A DNA stretch of 64,000 nucleotides from Rugosimonospora acidiphila (GTDB lineage: Bacteria > Actinomycetota > Actinomycetes > Mycobacteriales > Micromonosporaceae), in NCBI RefSeq assembly GCF_039543385.1, contig NZ_BAABJQ010000018.1, forward strand, positions 124,001-188,000, given 5' to 3'. How positions within the stretch are numbered: the stretch's first letter is position 1; the number at the start of each line of letters is the position of its first letter. The notes beneath the pieces were generated by a model. That model was not told the origin of the DNA, searched no databases, and saw only the letters and a program-made list of their open reading frames with translations. The position numbers were made by a program, and so were the translations under genes. Shown here piece after piece: positions 43,216 to 54,484 of this stretch.

Positions 43216-43662
43216 ATGATGGCCGTGGGAACCCTAGTGACGCTGGAACTGCCGGACGATTCGCCGGTGCTGTCGATGCCGTGGATCATCACCTTCGGGC
43301 CGCTCTCCGATGAGGAGGAGTGGGAGCCGGTGGTCTGCGGGCCGTACGAACGCCCGCACGCCCTGGCAATGGCCGAGGAGATCGTCGCGGATGACGAGCT
43401 GATGGCGGTGGTCGAGCCGCTGCTGCCGCTGGTCGAGCTGGATCGCATCCGCGAGGAGATAGCGGTCGCCCGCGCGCTGGCCGAGGAGGTCGACGCCGAC
43501 GAGGACGACGACATGATCGACGTCCGGGAGTCGGACGACGAAATGCTCGGTGAGCTGGCCGGTGCCGATGACTCCGGCGGGGTGCGGGCCGTGCCGCCGA
43601 CCCCGGACGAGATCCGGGCCGGCTTCGCCCGGATCGCCACCCGGCTGACCGGCGCCCACTAG
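43216..43662 (+). CDS. Acidic hypothetical protein
   Basis: 148 residues, start ATG 43216 (ATG 43219 also possible) with GAGGACGA upstream. Very acidic (many Asp/Glu, run DADEDDDMIDV near 95), no membrane segment or Cys cluster. N-terminal beta-rich half (TLVTLELPDDSPVL, MPWIITFGPLSDEEEWEPVVCGPY) followed by a long helical region. I do not recognise it. It is probably a conserved cytoplasmic protein of related genera. Confidence 0.68.
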   Translation: MMAVGTLVTLELPDDSPVLSMPWIITFGPLSDEEEWEPVVCGPYERPHALAMAEEIVADDELMAVVEPLLPLVELDRIREEIAVARALAEEVDADEDDDMIDVRESDDEMLGELAGADDSGGVRAVPPTPDEIRAGFARIATRLTGAH

Positions 43663-43690
43663 CCGCCGCGTCGCCGCTGACGGACGGACG

Positions 43691-43756
43691 CCTCGCCGGC
43701 GCCCGACACCCGCCGCGCCGTCCCCTCGCCGGCGCCCGACGGCCGCCGCGCGGCCT
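43691..43756. repeat. Two 33-bp tandem repeats in the intergenic region
   Basis: CCTCGCCGGCGCCCGAC begins at 43691 and again at 43724. The 33-base units agree at most positions, with a GCCGCGC-containing second half. They lie between the convergent acidic-protein gene and the glucosidase gene. Confidence 0.8.
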
Positions 43757-43774
43757 CCGGGCGCCGGTGAGCAA

Positions 43775-45289
43775 TCAGGACGCGGTGAACCAGGCGGCGG
43801 TGTCGGTGGGCAGCAGGCCGTCCGCCAGCGGCCCGCTGGCCAGCAGTGGGGCGCCGTACCCGGCCGGGGGCGGTACCGGCTCGTCGCCGAGGTTGACCAC
43901 GCAGCGCAGGCCGCCGAGGCGCTCGAAGTCGAGTACGGTCTCGGGCGATTCGTGCCAGGTCAGCCGACCGGTCGCCGTGTCGGACCGGCGCAGGCGCAGC
44001 GCGTCGCGGTAGAGCGACAGCGTCGAGGACGGGTCGCCGTCCTGCGCCGCGGCCGTGAGCGGCGCCCACCGGTCCGGGCTGGGCAGCCACTCCGCTCCGG
44101 TGTCGCTGAACCCGAACGGCGGCCGGTCGCCCGACCACGGGATCGGCACCCGGCAGCCGTCCCGGCCCTTGTCCGCGCCGCCCGAGCGGCGGAACACCGG
44201 GTCCTGGCGGGCCTCGTCCGGCAGGTCGAGCACCTCGGGCAGGCCGAGCTCCTCGCCCTGATAGAGGTATGCCGAGCCGGGCAGCGCCAGCATCAGCAGG
44301 GTGGCGGCGCGGGCCCGTTCGAGGCTGCCGTACCGGGTCACGTGCCGCTTCGTGTCGTGGTTGGAAAGCACCCAGGTGGTGGGGGCGCCGACCGCCTCGG
44401 CGGCGGACAGGCAGCTGTCGATGGTGCGCCGCAGGTCAGGCGCTGACCAGGGCGCCTGCAGGAAGTCGAAGTTGAACGCCTGGTGCAGTTCGTCGGCGAC
44501 CACGTACCGGGCCAGCCGGCTGGGCGGGGTCACCCAGGCCTCGGCGACGGCTATCCGGTCGCCCGGGTACGAGTCGAGGATCTTGCGCCAGTCGCGGTAC
44601 ACGTCGTGCACCTCCTCCTGGTCGTAGTACGGCAGCACGGTGTGCGTCCCGCCCTCCGGCGGGTTGCCCAGCGACGGCAGGCCGACGGCCTTGATCATGC
44701 CGTGCGCCACGTCGATCCGGAATCCGTCAACCCCCCGGTCGAGCCAGAACCGCAGCACCGACTCGAACTCGGCTCGCACCTCGGGGTTGCGCCAGTTGAA
44801 GTCCGGTTGCCCGGAGTCGAACAGGTGCAGGTAATACTGGCCGTCGGGCACCCGCGACCAGGCGGAGCCACCGAACATCGACTGCCAGTCGTTGGTGGTG
44901 TCGCTGAAGATGTACCGCTGCCGGGCCGGCGAGTTGGGCGGGGAGGCGAGTGCCTCGACGAACCACGGGTGCGCGGAGGACGAGTGGTTGGGCACGATGT
45001 CGACGATGACCCGAAGGCCCAGCCGGTGCGCGTCGGCCAGCATCGCGTCGAAGTCGGCGAGGGTGCCGAAGCGCGGGTCGACGTCGCGATAGTCGGCCAC
45101 GTCATAGCCGCCGTCGGCCAGCGGGGACGGGTAGAACGGGGTCAGCCAGAGCGCGTCGATGCCCAGTTCGCGCAGGTACGGGAGCTTCGCGCGCAGGCCG
45201 GGTAGGTCGCCCTCGCCGTCGCCGTTCCCGTCGGCGAAGCTGCGTACGTATACCTCATAGATGACGGCACCGCGCCACCACTTGTCCAT
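43775..45289 (-). CDS. GH13 alpha-glucosidase
   Basis: 504-residue cytoplasmic GH13 enzyme of the oligo-1,6-glucosidase/alpha-glucosidase type (trehalose, maltose or isomalto-oligosaccharides). ATG 45289 with GAGGAG upstream. (beta/alpha)8 motifs: VIYEVYVRSFADGNGDGEGDL, VIVDIVPNHSS (region I), GFRIDVAHG with the nucleophile Asp near 195, the acid/base Glu in IAVAEAW near 250, and the transition-state Asp in SNHDTKRH near 312. The catalytic triad is complete. It diverges from the BMP lipoprotein gene. A maltose-type operator could not be identified in the 430 bases upstream. Confidence 0.95.
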   Translation of the reverse strand: MDKWWRGAVIYEVYVRSFADGNGDGEGDLPGLRAKLPYLRELGIDALWLTPFYPSPLADGGYDVADYRDVDPRFGTLADFDAMLADAHRLGLRVIVDIVPNHSSSAHPWFVEALASPPNSPARQRYIFSDTTNDWQSMFGGSAWSRVPDGQYYLHLFDSGQPDFNWRNPEVRAEFESVLRFWLDRGVDGFRIDVAHGMIKAVGLPSLGNPPEGGTHTVLPYYDQEEVHDVYRDWRKILDSYPGDRIAVAEAWVTPPSRLARYVVADELHQAFNFDFLQAPWSAPDLRRTIDSCLSAAEAVGAPTTWVLSNHDTKRHVTRYGSLERARAATLLMLALPGSAYLYQGEELGLPEVLDLPDEARQDPVFRRSGGADKGRDGCRVPIPWSGDRPPFGFSDTGAEWLPSPDRWAPLTAAAQDGDPSSTLSLYRDALRLRRSDTATGRLTWHESPETVLDFERLGGLRCVVNLGDEPVPPPAGYGAPLLASGPLADGLLPTDTAAWFTAS

Positions 45290-45718
45290 TGTGGACTCCT
45301 CAGCCGCAGATCGATCCGCCGGCCGGGATCGTCACCGGGCCGCCCCGCACCGGAAGATCGATCGTCGCACGAGACGCCCGGTCCGTCGACCGGAGCGCGA
45401 TTGTCGATCATGGCCGTCGGCGCGAACCGCGTGGAGGAGTCCTCCGTTCACGCTTCAAGATCACTCTCGGTACCCGGCCGAGTACGGTCGCCGCGGCGAC
45501 CGTGACCACCGGTTTCGGATGCGCGGTGATTTTCGTGGACTTCGGGTAGGCATCCCGAAATGGGGGGTACCGCCCGTCTAGAGACACGACTCCGTTACGG
45601 CTGAGTAACGCGAATGAACCACGGCCAACGGAACGGTTCACGCGGCGGGAGAAGGGCGTACGCTCCCGTCGAGTTGGGACCGCCGTGACCCGGTGGTGTG
45701 ATGTGGAAGGAGATCGTC
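45290..45718. other. 429-bp divergent regulatory region
   Basis: Lies between the glucosidase gene (minus) and the BMP lipoprotein gene (plus). Contains an inverted repeat CGTTAC-6-GTAACG (45593-45610) and, just downstream, TGAACC ... GGTTCA arms (about 45615-45638) about 80-110 bases before the lipoprotein start. No coding evidence. Confidence 0.5.
45593..45610 (+). promoter_or_regulatory. Inverted repeat CGTTAC-N6-GTAACG
   Basis: Perfect six-base arms with six-base centre, 109 bases upstream of the BMP lipoprotein start. A second inverted repeat with TGAACC/GGTTCA arms follows. Operator function is inferred only from symmetry and position. Confidence 0.4.
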
Positions 45719-46909
45719 TTGCGCCCAGTGCGTGGGATGAGGCTGGTCGGAGTCCTCGCGGTCGGGGGCCTTGTGCTCGCTGCCGCCGGCTGCGGCAAGC
45801 CTCCAGCGAAGAACAACGGCGCCAACGGTGCGGCGAGCGCGAGTGGCAAGCCGGCCCATGGCTGCATGGTCACCGATACGGGCGGCATCAACGACCGTTC
45901 CTTCAACGCATCGGCCTGGACGGGCATGCAGGCTGCGGCTTCGAAGAACTCGAACATCAAGGTGGACTACGTCCAGTCCTCCTCCGAGGCCGACTACCAG
46001 CCCAACCTCACGCAGTTCGTCAACCAGAAGTGTGACCTCATCGTCGCCATCGGCGGGCTGATGGGCGACGCGACCTCCGCCGCGGCCAAGGCGAACCCCG
46101 ACCAGAAGTTCGCGATCGTCGACGACAGCCTGCCGCTGGCCAACGTCTACTCGATCCAGTTCGACACCGCGCAGGCCGGTTACCTCGCCGGTTACCTGGC
46201 CGCCGGGTACAGCAAGAGCAAGACCGTGGCTACCTACGGCGGCGTCAAGATCCCGCCGGTGACCATCTTCATGGACGGCTTCGTCCAGGGCGTGCAGCAC
46301 TACAACGAGGTCAAGAAGGCCAACGTCAAGGTGCTGGGCTGGAACAGCGCCTCGCAGAACGGCTCGTTCACCAACGACTTCACCGACCAGAACAAGGGCC
46401 GGTCGCTGTCCGACGCCTTCGTGGCCCAGGGCGCCGACGTGATCATGCCGGTGGCCGGTGGCGCCGGCCTCGGTACCGCGGCGGCGGCCCAGCAGTCCGG
46501 CGGCAAGTACAGCGTGATCTGGGTCGACCAGGACGGCTGCGTGAGCGCCGCCCAGTACTGCTCGGTGTTCCTGTCGACCGTCGTGAAGAACGTCTCCGAC
46601 GCGACCCAGGCGGCGCTGGCCTCGACGTCGGCGGGCAGCCTGCAGGGCGGTACCGGCTCGATCGGCACCCTGGCCAACAACGGCGTGCAGCTGGCCCCGT
46701 ACCACGACTTCGACAGCAAGGTCCCGGCCGAGCTGAAGACCGAGATCGACAAGCTGAAGCAGGACATCATCTCGGGCACGGTGAAGGTCACCTCGCCGGC
46801 CGAGCCGGTGCCGCCGGCCGTCGGCTCGGACACCTCGTCGGTGGCCCCGTCGGCGTCGGCCGTGCCGTCCGCGTCGTCGTCCGTCGTCCCGTCACCTTCG
46901 GCCTCCTAG
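45719..46909 (+). CDS. BMP-family nucleoside-binding lipoprotein
   Basis: Substrate-binding lipoprotein, the nucleoside receptor of the ABC importer that follows. 396 residues. TTG 45719 is chosen because AAGGAG lies six bases upstream. The signal peptide ends in the lipobox LAAAGC, with Cys 25 lipidated. Domain: MVTDTGGINDRSFNASAWTGM, IVAIGGLMGDATSAAAKANP, FDTAQAGYLAGYLA and VGWDQDG-like IWVDQDGC match Bmp/Med proteins, which bind purine or other nucleosides in studied members. A Ser/Pro-rich tail ends the protein. A strong hairpin separates it from the ATPase gene. Confidence 0.93.
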   Translation: MRPVRGMRLVGVLAVGGLVLAAAGCGKPPAKNNGANGAASASGKPAHGCMVTDTGGINDRSFNASAWTGMQAAASKNSNIKVDYVQSSSEADYQPNLTQFVNQKCDLIVAIGGLMGDATSAAAKANPDQKFAIVDDSLPLANVYSIQFDTAQAGYLAGYLAAGYSKSKTVATYGGVKIPPVTIFMDGFVQGVQHYNEVKKANVKVLGWNSASQNGSFTNDFTDQNKGRSLSDAFVAQGADVIMPVAGGAGLGTAAAAQQSGGKYSVIWVDQDGCVSAAQYCSVFLSTVVKNVSDATQAALASTSAGSLQGGTGSIGTLANNGVQLAPYHDFDSKVPAELKTEIDKLKQDIISGTVKVTSPAEPVPPAVGSDTSSVAPSASAVPSASSSVVPSPSAS

Positions 46910-46922
46910 CCGATGCCGGTCC

Positions 46923-46960
46923 GGTGCCGCCTCCCCTCTAATGAGTCGGGAGGCGGCACC
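46923..46960 (+). terminator. Hairpin between lipoprotein and ATPase genes
   Basis: GGTGCCGCCTCCC (46923-46935) pairs perfectly with GGGAGGCGGCACC (46948-46960), 13 bp, 12-base loop. Probably a partial terminator or mRNA-stabilising hairpin that keeps the binding protein more abundant than the permease parts. Confidence 0.75.
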
Positions 46961-47054
46961 GCGTACTTACGGACCCACCCTGGTGTTCCCGACATTGCCG
47001 CAGGTAGGGTCCCCCCTGCCCGGGGCCCGCATCTTCCGACAGGGGTGATCTGAG

Positions 47055-48635
<1,581 letters not shown>

Positions 48636-48636
48636 G

Positions 48637-50127
48637 ATGACCGAATCAGGAGGCGGTACCTCGCCGGACAAGGACCTCGCCGGCGAGACCGAGCCGCCCG
48701 GCGCGGACGCGTCCGGGGTACCCGCGCAGCGCACACCGGCCGACAAGGCCGACAAGGCCGACAAGCCCGCCGAACCGGCGGAGTCGGCCGAGCCAACGGA
48801 GTCCACTGAGCCCGCGGAGACCGCCGAGCCGGCGGAATCCGCCGGGCCCGCCGGGGCGACCGGCGGGGCCGAGCCCGCAGGGGCCGCCGCGGAGGGCGTG
48901 CAGGGCTTCGGGCGCACCGTGCTCGACTCGATCCTCAGCGCCAACACCGTGACCGTGACGGTCCTCGCCGTGTTCATCGCGCTGGTGGTCGGCGCGATAC
49001 TCATCGTGATCTCGGACTCCAACCTGACCTCGGAGTACGGGTACTTCTTCAGCGAGCCGGGTACGGTGCTCGGCGACAGCTGGTCGGTCGTCGGCGGTGC
49101 GTACGCCAACCTGTTCAAGGGTTCGGTCTTCGACCCGGCCACGCTCAGCGGCGCGATCAGCGGCACCAACTCCTGGAGCCAGGCGTTCGCACCGCTGTCC
49201 GAGACGCTGACCTACACCGCCCCGCTGGTGTTCACCGGTCTGGCGGTCGCGCTGGCGTTCCGCGGCGGTCTGTTCAACATCGGCGCGCAGGGGCAGGCGA
49301 TCCTCGGCGCCATCGGCGGCGCGCTGGTCGGCTTCGAGCTGCACCTGCCGTACGCGCTGCACCTCATCGTCGCGCTGGTCGGCGCGGCCCTCGGCGGGGC
49401 GCTCTGGGCGTTCATCGCCGGTGCGCTCAAGGCCCGGGCCGGGGCGCACGAGGTGATCGTCACGATCATGTTGAACAACGTGGCGACCCTGTTCCTGACC
49501 TGGCTGATCGTGCAGAAGGGCGTCCACGACCCGACCCGTTCCGACGCGATCAGCAAGAACGTCGACAAGACCGCGAGGCTGCCCACCATCCCCGGCGTCG
49601 ATCACAGCGTGGTGCGGGTGCACCTCGGCATCGTGCTCGGCGTGCTGGTCGCGCTCGGGGTGGCCTGGCTGCTGCAGCGCTCGACGATCGGCTTCCGGCT
49701 GCGGGCGGTGGGCGCCAACCCGTCGGCCGCGCGCACCGCCGGGATGAGCGTGGGCGGCGCGTACATCCTGGTGATGGTGCTCTCCGGCGCGCTGGCCGGG
49801 CTGGGCGGCGGGATGCAGGTGCTGGGCACCACCGCGTCCTCGCTGACCGGGCAGGTCACCGCCAACATCGGCTTCGACGGCATCACGGTGGCCCTGCTCG
49901 GGCGGGGCAAACCGTGGGGAGTGGTCGCCTCGGCGCTGCTGTTCGGTGCGCTGCACGCCGGCGGTAACCGGATGCAGTCCTACTCGCACGTCGCGATCGA
50001 CCTGGTGGTCGTCCTGCAGGCGGTGATCGTGATCTTTATCGCCGCCCCGGCGCTGGTGAAGGCGATCTTCCGGCTCCGCGCCGCCCGGTCCGGCGGTACC
50101 CCGACGACCCTGGCGAAGGGCTGGTAG
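48637..50127 (+). CDS. Nucleoside ABC transporter permease 1
   Basis: Inner-membrane permease, 496 residues, ATG 48637 one base after the ATPase stop. The first about 95 residues are cytoplasmic and low-complexity: repeated ADK, then AEPAES/TEPAET units. The BPD_transp_2 type permease domain follows with about eight to nine membrane helices, GGLFNIGAQGQAILGAIGGA and a typical GFRLRAVGANPSAARTAGM loop. Family relatives are the nupP/yufP-type guanosine permeases. The N-terminal extension is specific to this copy. Confidence 0.93.
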   Translation: MTESGGGTSPDKDLAGETEPPGADASGVPAQRTPADKADKADKPAEPAESAEPTESTEPAETAEPAESAGPAGATGGAEPAGAAAEGVQGFGRTVLDSILSANTVTVTVLAVFIALVVGAILIVISDSNLTSEYGYFFSEPGTVLGDSWSVVGGAYANLFKGSVFDPATLSGAISGTNSWSQAFAPLSETLTYTAPLVFTGLAVALAFRGGLFNIGAQGQAILGAIGGALVGFELHLPYALHLIVALVGAALGGALWAFIAGALKARAGAHEVIVTIMLNNVATLFLTWLIVQKGVHDPTRSDAISKNVDKTARLPTIPGVDHSVVRVHLGIVLGVLVALGVAWLLQRSTIGFRLRAVGANPSAARTAGMSVGGAYILVMVLSGALAGLGGGMQVLGTTASSLTGQVTANIGFDGITVALLGRGKPWGVVASALLFGALHAGGNRMQSYSHVAIDLVVVLQAVIVIFIAAPALVKAIFRLRAARSGGTPTTLAKGW

Positions 50128-50129
50128 TC

Positions 50130-51419
50130 ATGGCAACGCTGACCGTCTACGGCTCGCCGGGCACCGCCGTCCCGACGCAGGGCTTCTGGACCCGGGCCCG
50201 CAAGGCCGGGCTGGCCTTCGTGGTGATCGGTGTGGTGGCCGCGGCGGTGTTCGGCCCGCTGGCCAAGCGGCACGGGCACGCCCGGTTCACCTTCACCGAG
50301 ACCATCACCGGCGCCCACCTGGACATTCCCGCGCAGCCGGGGGCGATCGCCTTTGGCCTGCTGTGCGCGCTGGCCGGCGCCGCGCTGCTGGTCACGGCCC
50401 GCACGGCGCGGCTGCTCACCCTGCTCACCGGGCTGGCGCTGATCTTCCTGGTGCTGTCGTTCCTGTGCTGGCAGGTGGCCAGCGGCCACAACAGCACCGT
50501 CCTGCCGCTGGGTCAGTTGGCCCAGAGCACGGTGAAGGCGGCCCTGCCGTTGGTGTTCGGGGCGCTCGGCGGTGTGCTGTGCGAGCGCTCGGGCGTGATC
50601 AACGTGGCCATCGAGGGGCAGCTGCTGACCGGGGCGTTCGCCGGCGCGCTGTTCGGCACGATCTTCTCGTCCACCTGGGCCGGGCTGATCGCCGCGGCGC
50701 TGGGTGGGGTGTTCATCTCCGCGCTGCTGGCGGTGCTGGCCATCCGGTACCTGGTGGACCAGGTGGTGCTGGGCGTCGTGCTGAACCTGTTCGCGCTGGG
50801 CTTCACCGGGTTCGTGTTCACCCAGCTGATGGCGCCGCACCAGGACAAGTACAACTTCGCCCCGGTCTTCCCGACCTGGCAGATCCCCGGCCTGGCCAGC
50901 ATCCCGATCCTCGGGCCCGCGCTGTTCCAGGGGAACCTCTTCCTGTATCTGGCGATCGTGCTGGTGATCGTGGTGCACGTCGCGCTGTTCCACACCAAGT
51001 GGGGGCTGCGCACCCGGGCGGTGGGCGAACACCCCACGGCCGCGGACACGGTGGGCATCAAGGTGTACTGGACCCGCTACCGCAATGTGCTGCTGGCCGG
51101 CGTGATCGCCGGGATCGGCGGGGCCTACCTGACCATCGGCGACGTCGGCAACTTCAACAACAACCAGACCAACGGCACCGGCTTCATCGCCCTGGCCGCG
51201 CTCATCTTCGGCCGCTGGAGCCCGGTTGGCGCCACGCTGGCCGCGCTGCTGTTCGGCTTCTCCACCGCGCTCGCGCAGGTGCTGAGCGTGATCGGCAGCC
51301 CGATTCCGCAGGAGTTCCTCAGCATGCTCCCCTACGCGGCCACTATCGTCGCGGTGGCCGGGCTGGTGGGGCGGGTACGGGCACCGGCTGCGGATGGAAA
51401 GCCGTACCTTAAGGGCTGA
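50130..51419 (+). CDS. Nucleoside ABC transporter permease 2
   Basis: Second permease (nupQ/yufQ type), 429 residues, ATG 50130 two bases after the previous stop. Membrane helices are distributed through the protein. ERSGVINVAIEGQLLTGAF and WGLRTRAVGEHPTAADTVGIKV are characteristic loops. Two hydrophobic segments near 25-45 and 85-125 precede the core. Adjacent to cdd with no gap, consistent with nucleoside substrates. Confidence 0.93.
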   Translation: MATLTVYGSPGTAVPTQGFWTRARKAGLAFVVIGVVAAAVFGPLAKRHGHARFTFTETITGAHLDIPAQPGAIAFGLLCALAGAALLVTARTARLLTLLTGLALIFLVLSFLCWQVASGHNSTVLPLGQLAQSTVKAALPLVFGALGGVLCERSGVINVAIEGQLLTGAFAGALFGTIFSSTWAGLIAAALGGVFISALLAVLAIRYLVDQVVLGVVLNLFALGFTGFVFTQLMAPHQDKYNFAPVFPTWQIPGLASIPILGPALFQGNLFLYLAIVLVIVVHVALFHTKWGLRTRAVGEHPTAADTVGIKVYWTRYRNVLLAGVIAGIGGAYLTIGDVGNFNNNQTNGTGFIALAALIFGRWSPVGATLAALLFGFSTALAQVLSVIGSPIPQEFLSMLPYAATIVAVAGLVGRVRAPAADGKPYLKG

Positions 51420-52153
51420 GTGCACATGGATATCGACTGGGACGGGCTGCGGGCGGCGGCCACGGAAACGATGCAGTCCGCCTACGCCCCGTACTCCAAC
51501 TTTCCGGTGGGCGCCGCGGGGCTGGTCGACGACGGCCGGATCGTGGTCGGCTGCAACGTGGAGAACGCCGCGTACGGCGTCACGCTGTGCGCGGAGTGCG
51601 GCGTGGTCAGCGCCCTGCACGCCTCGGGCGGCGGCCGGCTGGTGGCCCTGGCCTGCGTGGATGGGGCCGGCGTCGCACTGATGCCCTGTGGGCGCTGCCG
51701 CCAGGTGCTGTGGGAGGCGGGCGGCCCGGACTGCCTGATCGACGCGGTACCCGAGCCGCTGCCCATGGCCGAGCTGCTGCCACATGCCTTCGGGGCCGGT
51801 GACCTGGCCAGGGTCCGGCCGCCGGTGCGCCGCGAGCTGCCGCAGGTGCCGGCCGGGCTGCGCGAGTACGTGGGCCGGGGCACCGTGTTCGTGCACGCCG
51901 ACTCGGTCGGCGGCCAGCGGGTGTGGACCGGGTACTGGGAGCGCTCGACCGGCGTCGACGGGCAGCCGGCCGGGATCCTGGAGGAGGCGCCCACCTGGCC
52001 CGAGATCGGCAGCGCGCTGAGCTGGGCGCGGGCGCGCACCGGCCGGATCGTGGTGGTGGACGCCGACGGCGTGACGTACTGGGCCGGGAGCGGACAGGCC
52101 CCTCCGGAGCTGCCGGAGTGGCCGGACCGGACGGCGGGCATCGAGGGGACCGA

Positions 52154-52157
<4 letters not shown>
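51420..52157 (+). CDS. cdd: Cytidine deaminase with C-terminal extra domain
   Basis: Zinc-dependent conversion of cytidine/deoxycytidine to uridine/deoxyuridine. 245 residues, compared with about 130 in the usual tetrameric form. The N-terminal domain (1-130) has YAPYSNFPVGAAG, CNVENAAYGVTLCAECG (zinc Cys and catalytic Glu) and PCGRCRQVLWE (two zinc Cys). From about 134 an additional domain follows (RELPQVPAGLREYVGRGT, SVGGQRVWTGYWERS, GRIVVVDADGVTYWAG) that I cannot assign. GTG 51420 is preferred since AAGGG lies four bases upstream. ATG 51426 is an alternative. The stop overlaps deoA (ATGA). Confidence 0.93.
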
Positions 52158-53430
<1,273 letters not shown>

Positions 53431-53431
<1 letters not shown>

Positions 53432-53784
53432 TGCCGGAACTGATCGAGAAGCCAGCGCGGATACCGGTACCGGGCGGGAAGGTCATCGACGAATACGTGG
53501 GCCGGGTGAACTCCGGTACCGAAGCGGTGTCCATCGCACACATGGTGGCGCCCGCGGGCTGGCAGGAGCCGGCCCAGACGCCGGACTTCGACGAGTACAC
53601 GCTGGTACTGCGCGGCGCGCTGCGGGTCGAGCACGCGGGCGGGGCGATCGACGTGAGCGCCGGCCAGGCGGTGGTGAGCCGGGCCGGTGAGTGGATCCGG
53701 TACCAGACGCTTTCCGAGGGCGCCGAGTACGTGGCGATCTGCCTGCCCGCGTTCGCGCCGGACCTGGCGCACCGGGACGAGTGA
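53431..53784 (+). CDS. Small cupin-domain protein
   Basis: 117-residue single-cupin protein. ATG 53431 shares one base with the deoA stop (TGATG), so it is translated with the salvage operon. AHMVAPAGWQEPAQTPDFDEYTLVLRGALRVEH and a second part with VSAGQAVVSRAGEWIRYQ form cupin motifs 1 and 2, although the first has few His (metal site uncertain). Cupins bind small ligands or sugars. A role with the deoxyribose phosphate or as a sensor is a guess. Confidence 0.82.
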
Positions 53785-53803
53785 GTACGGTTTCGTCAGG
53801 CAG

Positions 53804-54484
53804 ATGAGCGTCCTCGCACCAGATCCCGGCCTGATCCGGGTCAGCACCATCGCGGAGCTCGAGCGGCTCGGACTACCGGTCCCGCCGTCGAGCTATCCGC
53901 TGGTGTGGGAGCCCGGCGACGAGGTGGAACTGCGCTCCCGGCTCGAGCTGGAGGCCCGCTGCGCGATCATCAACATCGTGCTGGCCTGCGCGTTCGGCAT
54001 GCCCGGCCGGGACGCCCTGGCCTGGCTGGACGACGCCGGCCTGACCGGTCAGGCCACCCCGCCGGAGCTCAGTTTCCTCGCCGAGGGTGAGGGCGACCTG
54101 CGCTCGTTCGCGCTGCACACCGAGGCGCTGGCCGCGCTCGGCTGGCTGCTGTCCGTCGTGCGACGGCTGGACCCCGCCGCACCCGGAGCGGAGAACATCG
54201 CCAGCCTGCTGCCGAACCTGCCGGCCGGCGAGGGGTTCCGGAGCTGGCAGGCCCGGGTGCTCACCGCCCCCCGGGATCCGCGCGACGCGGCCGCCGCCCT
54301 GGACCTCTACTACTGCCTGGACTGGTCGTACCTGCGGGCGGAGGAGTTGCACCTCGCGCTGCCCGGGTACATCGACTCCAACGCCATCGGCCAGCGCCGG
54401 TGGGCGCTGGAATGGGCCGTGCTGTTCCACGGCCCATTCCACGACGACCCCGCCGGCTGGGAAGAAGTCGACCTGTCAACGTAG
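53804..54484 (+). CDS. DUF4272 family protein
   Basis: 226 residues from ATG 53804. Ribosome binding site is weak. LRSRLELEARCAIINIVLACAFGM and the later LDLYYCLDWSYLRAEELHLALPGYIDSNAIGQRRWALEW fit DUF4272, where a Trp/Glu-rich C-terminal segment is usual. Function unknown for the family. Twenty bases after the cupin, possibly in the same operon. Its 3' end overlaps the convergent MMPL gene by nine bases. Confidence 0.78.
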   Translation: MSVLAPDPGLIRVSTIAELERLGLPVPPSSYPLVWEPGDEVELRSRLELEARCAIINIVLACAFGMPGRDALAWLDDAGLTGQATPPELSFLAEGEGDLRSFALHTEALAALGWLLSVVRRLDPAAPGAENIASLLPNLPAGEGFRSWQARVLTAPRDPRDAAAALDLYYCLDWSYLRAEELHLALPGYIDSNAIGQRRWALEWAVLFHGPFHDDPAGWEEVDLST

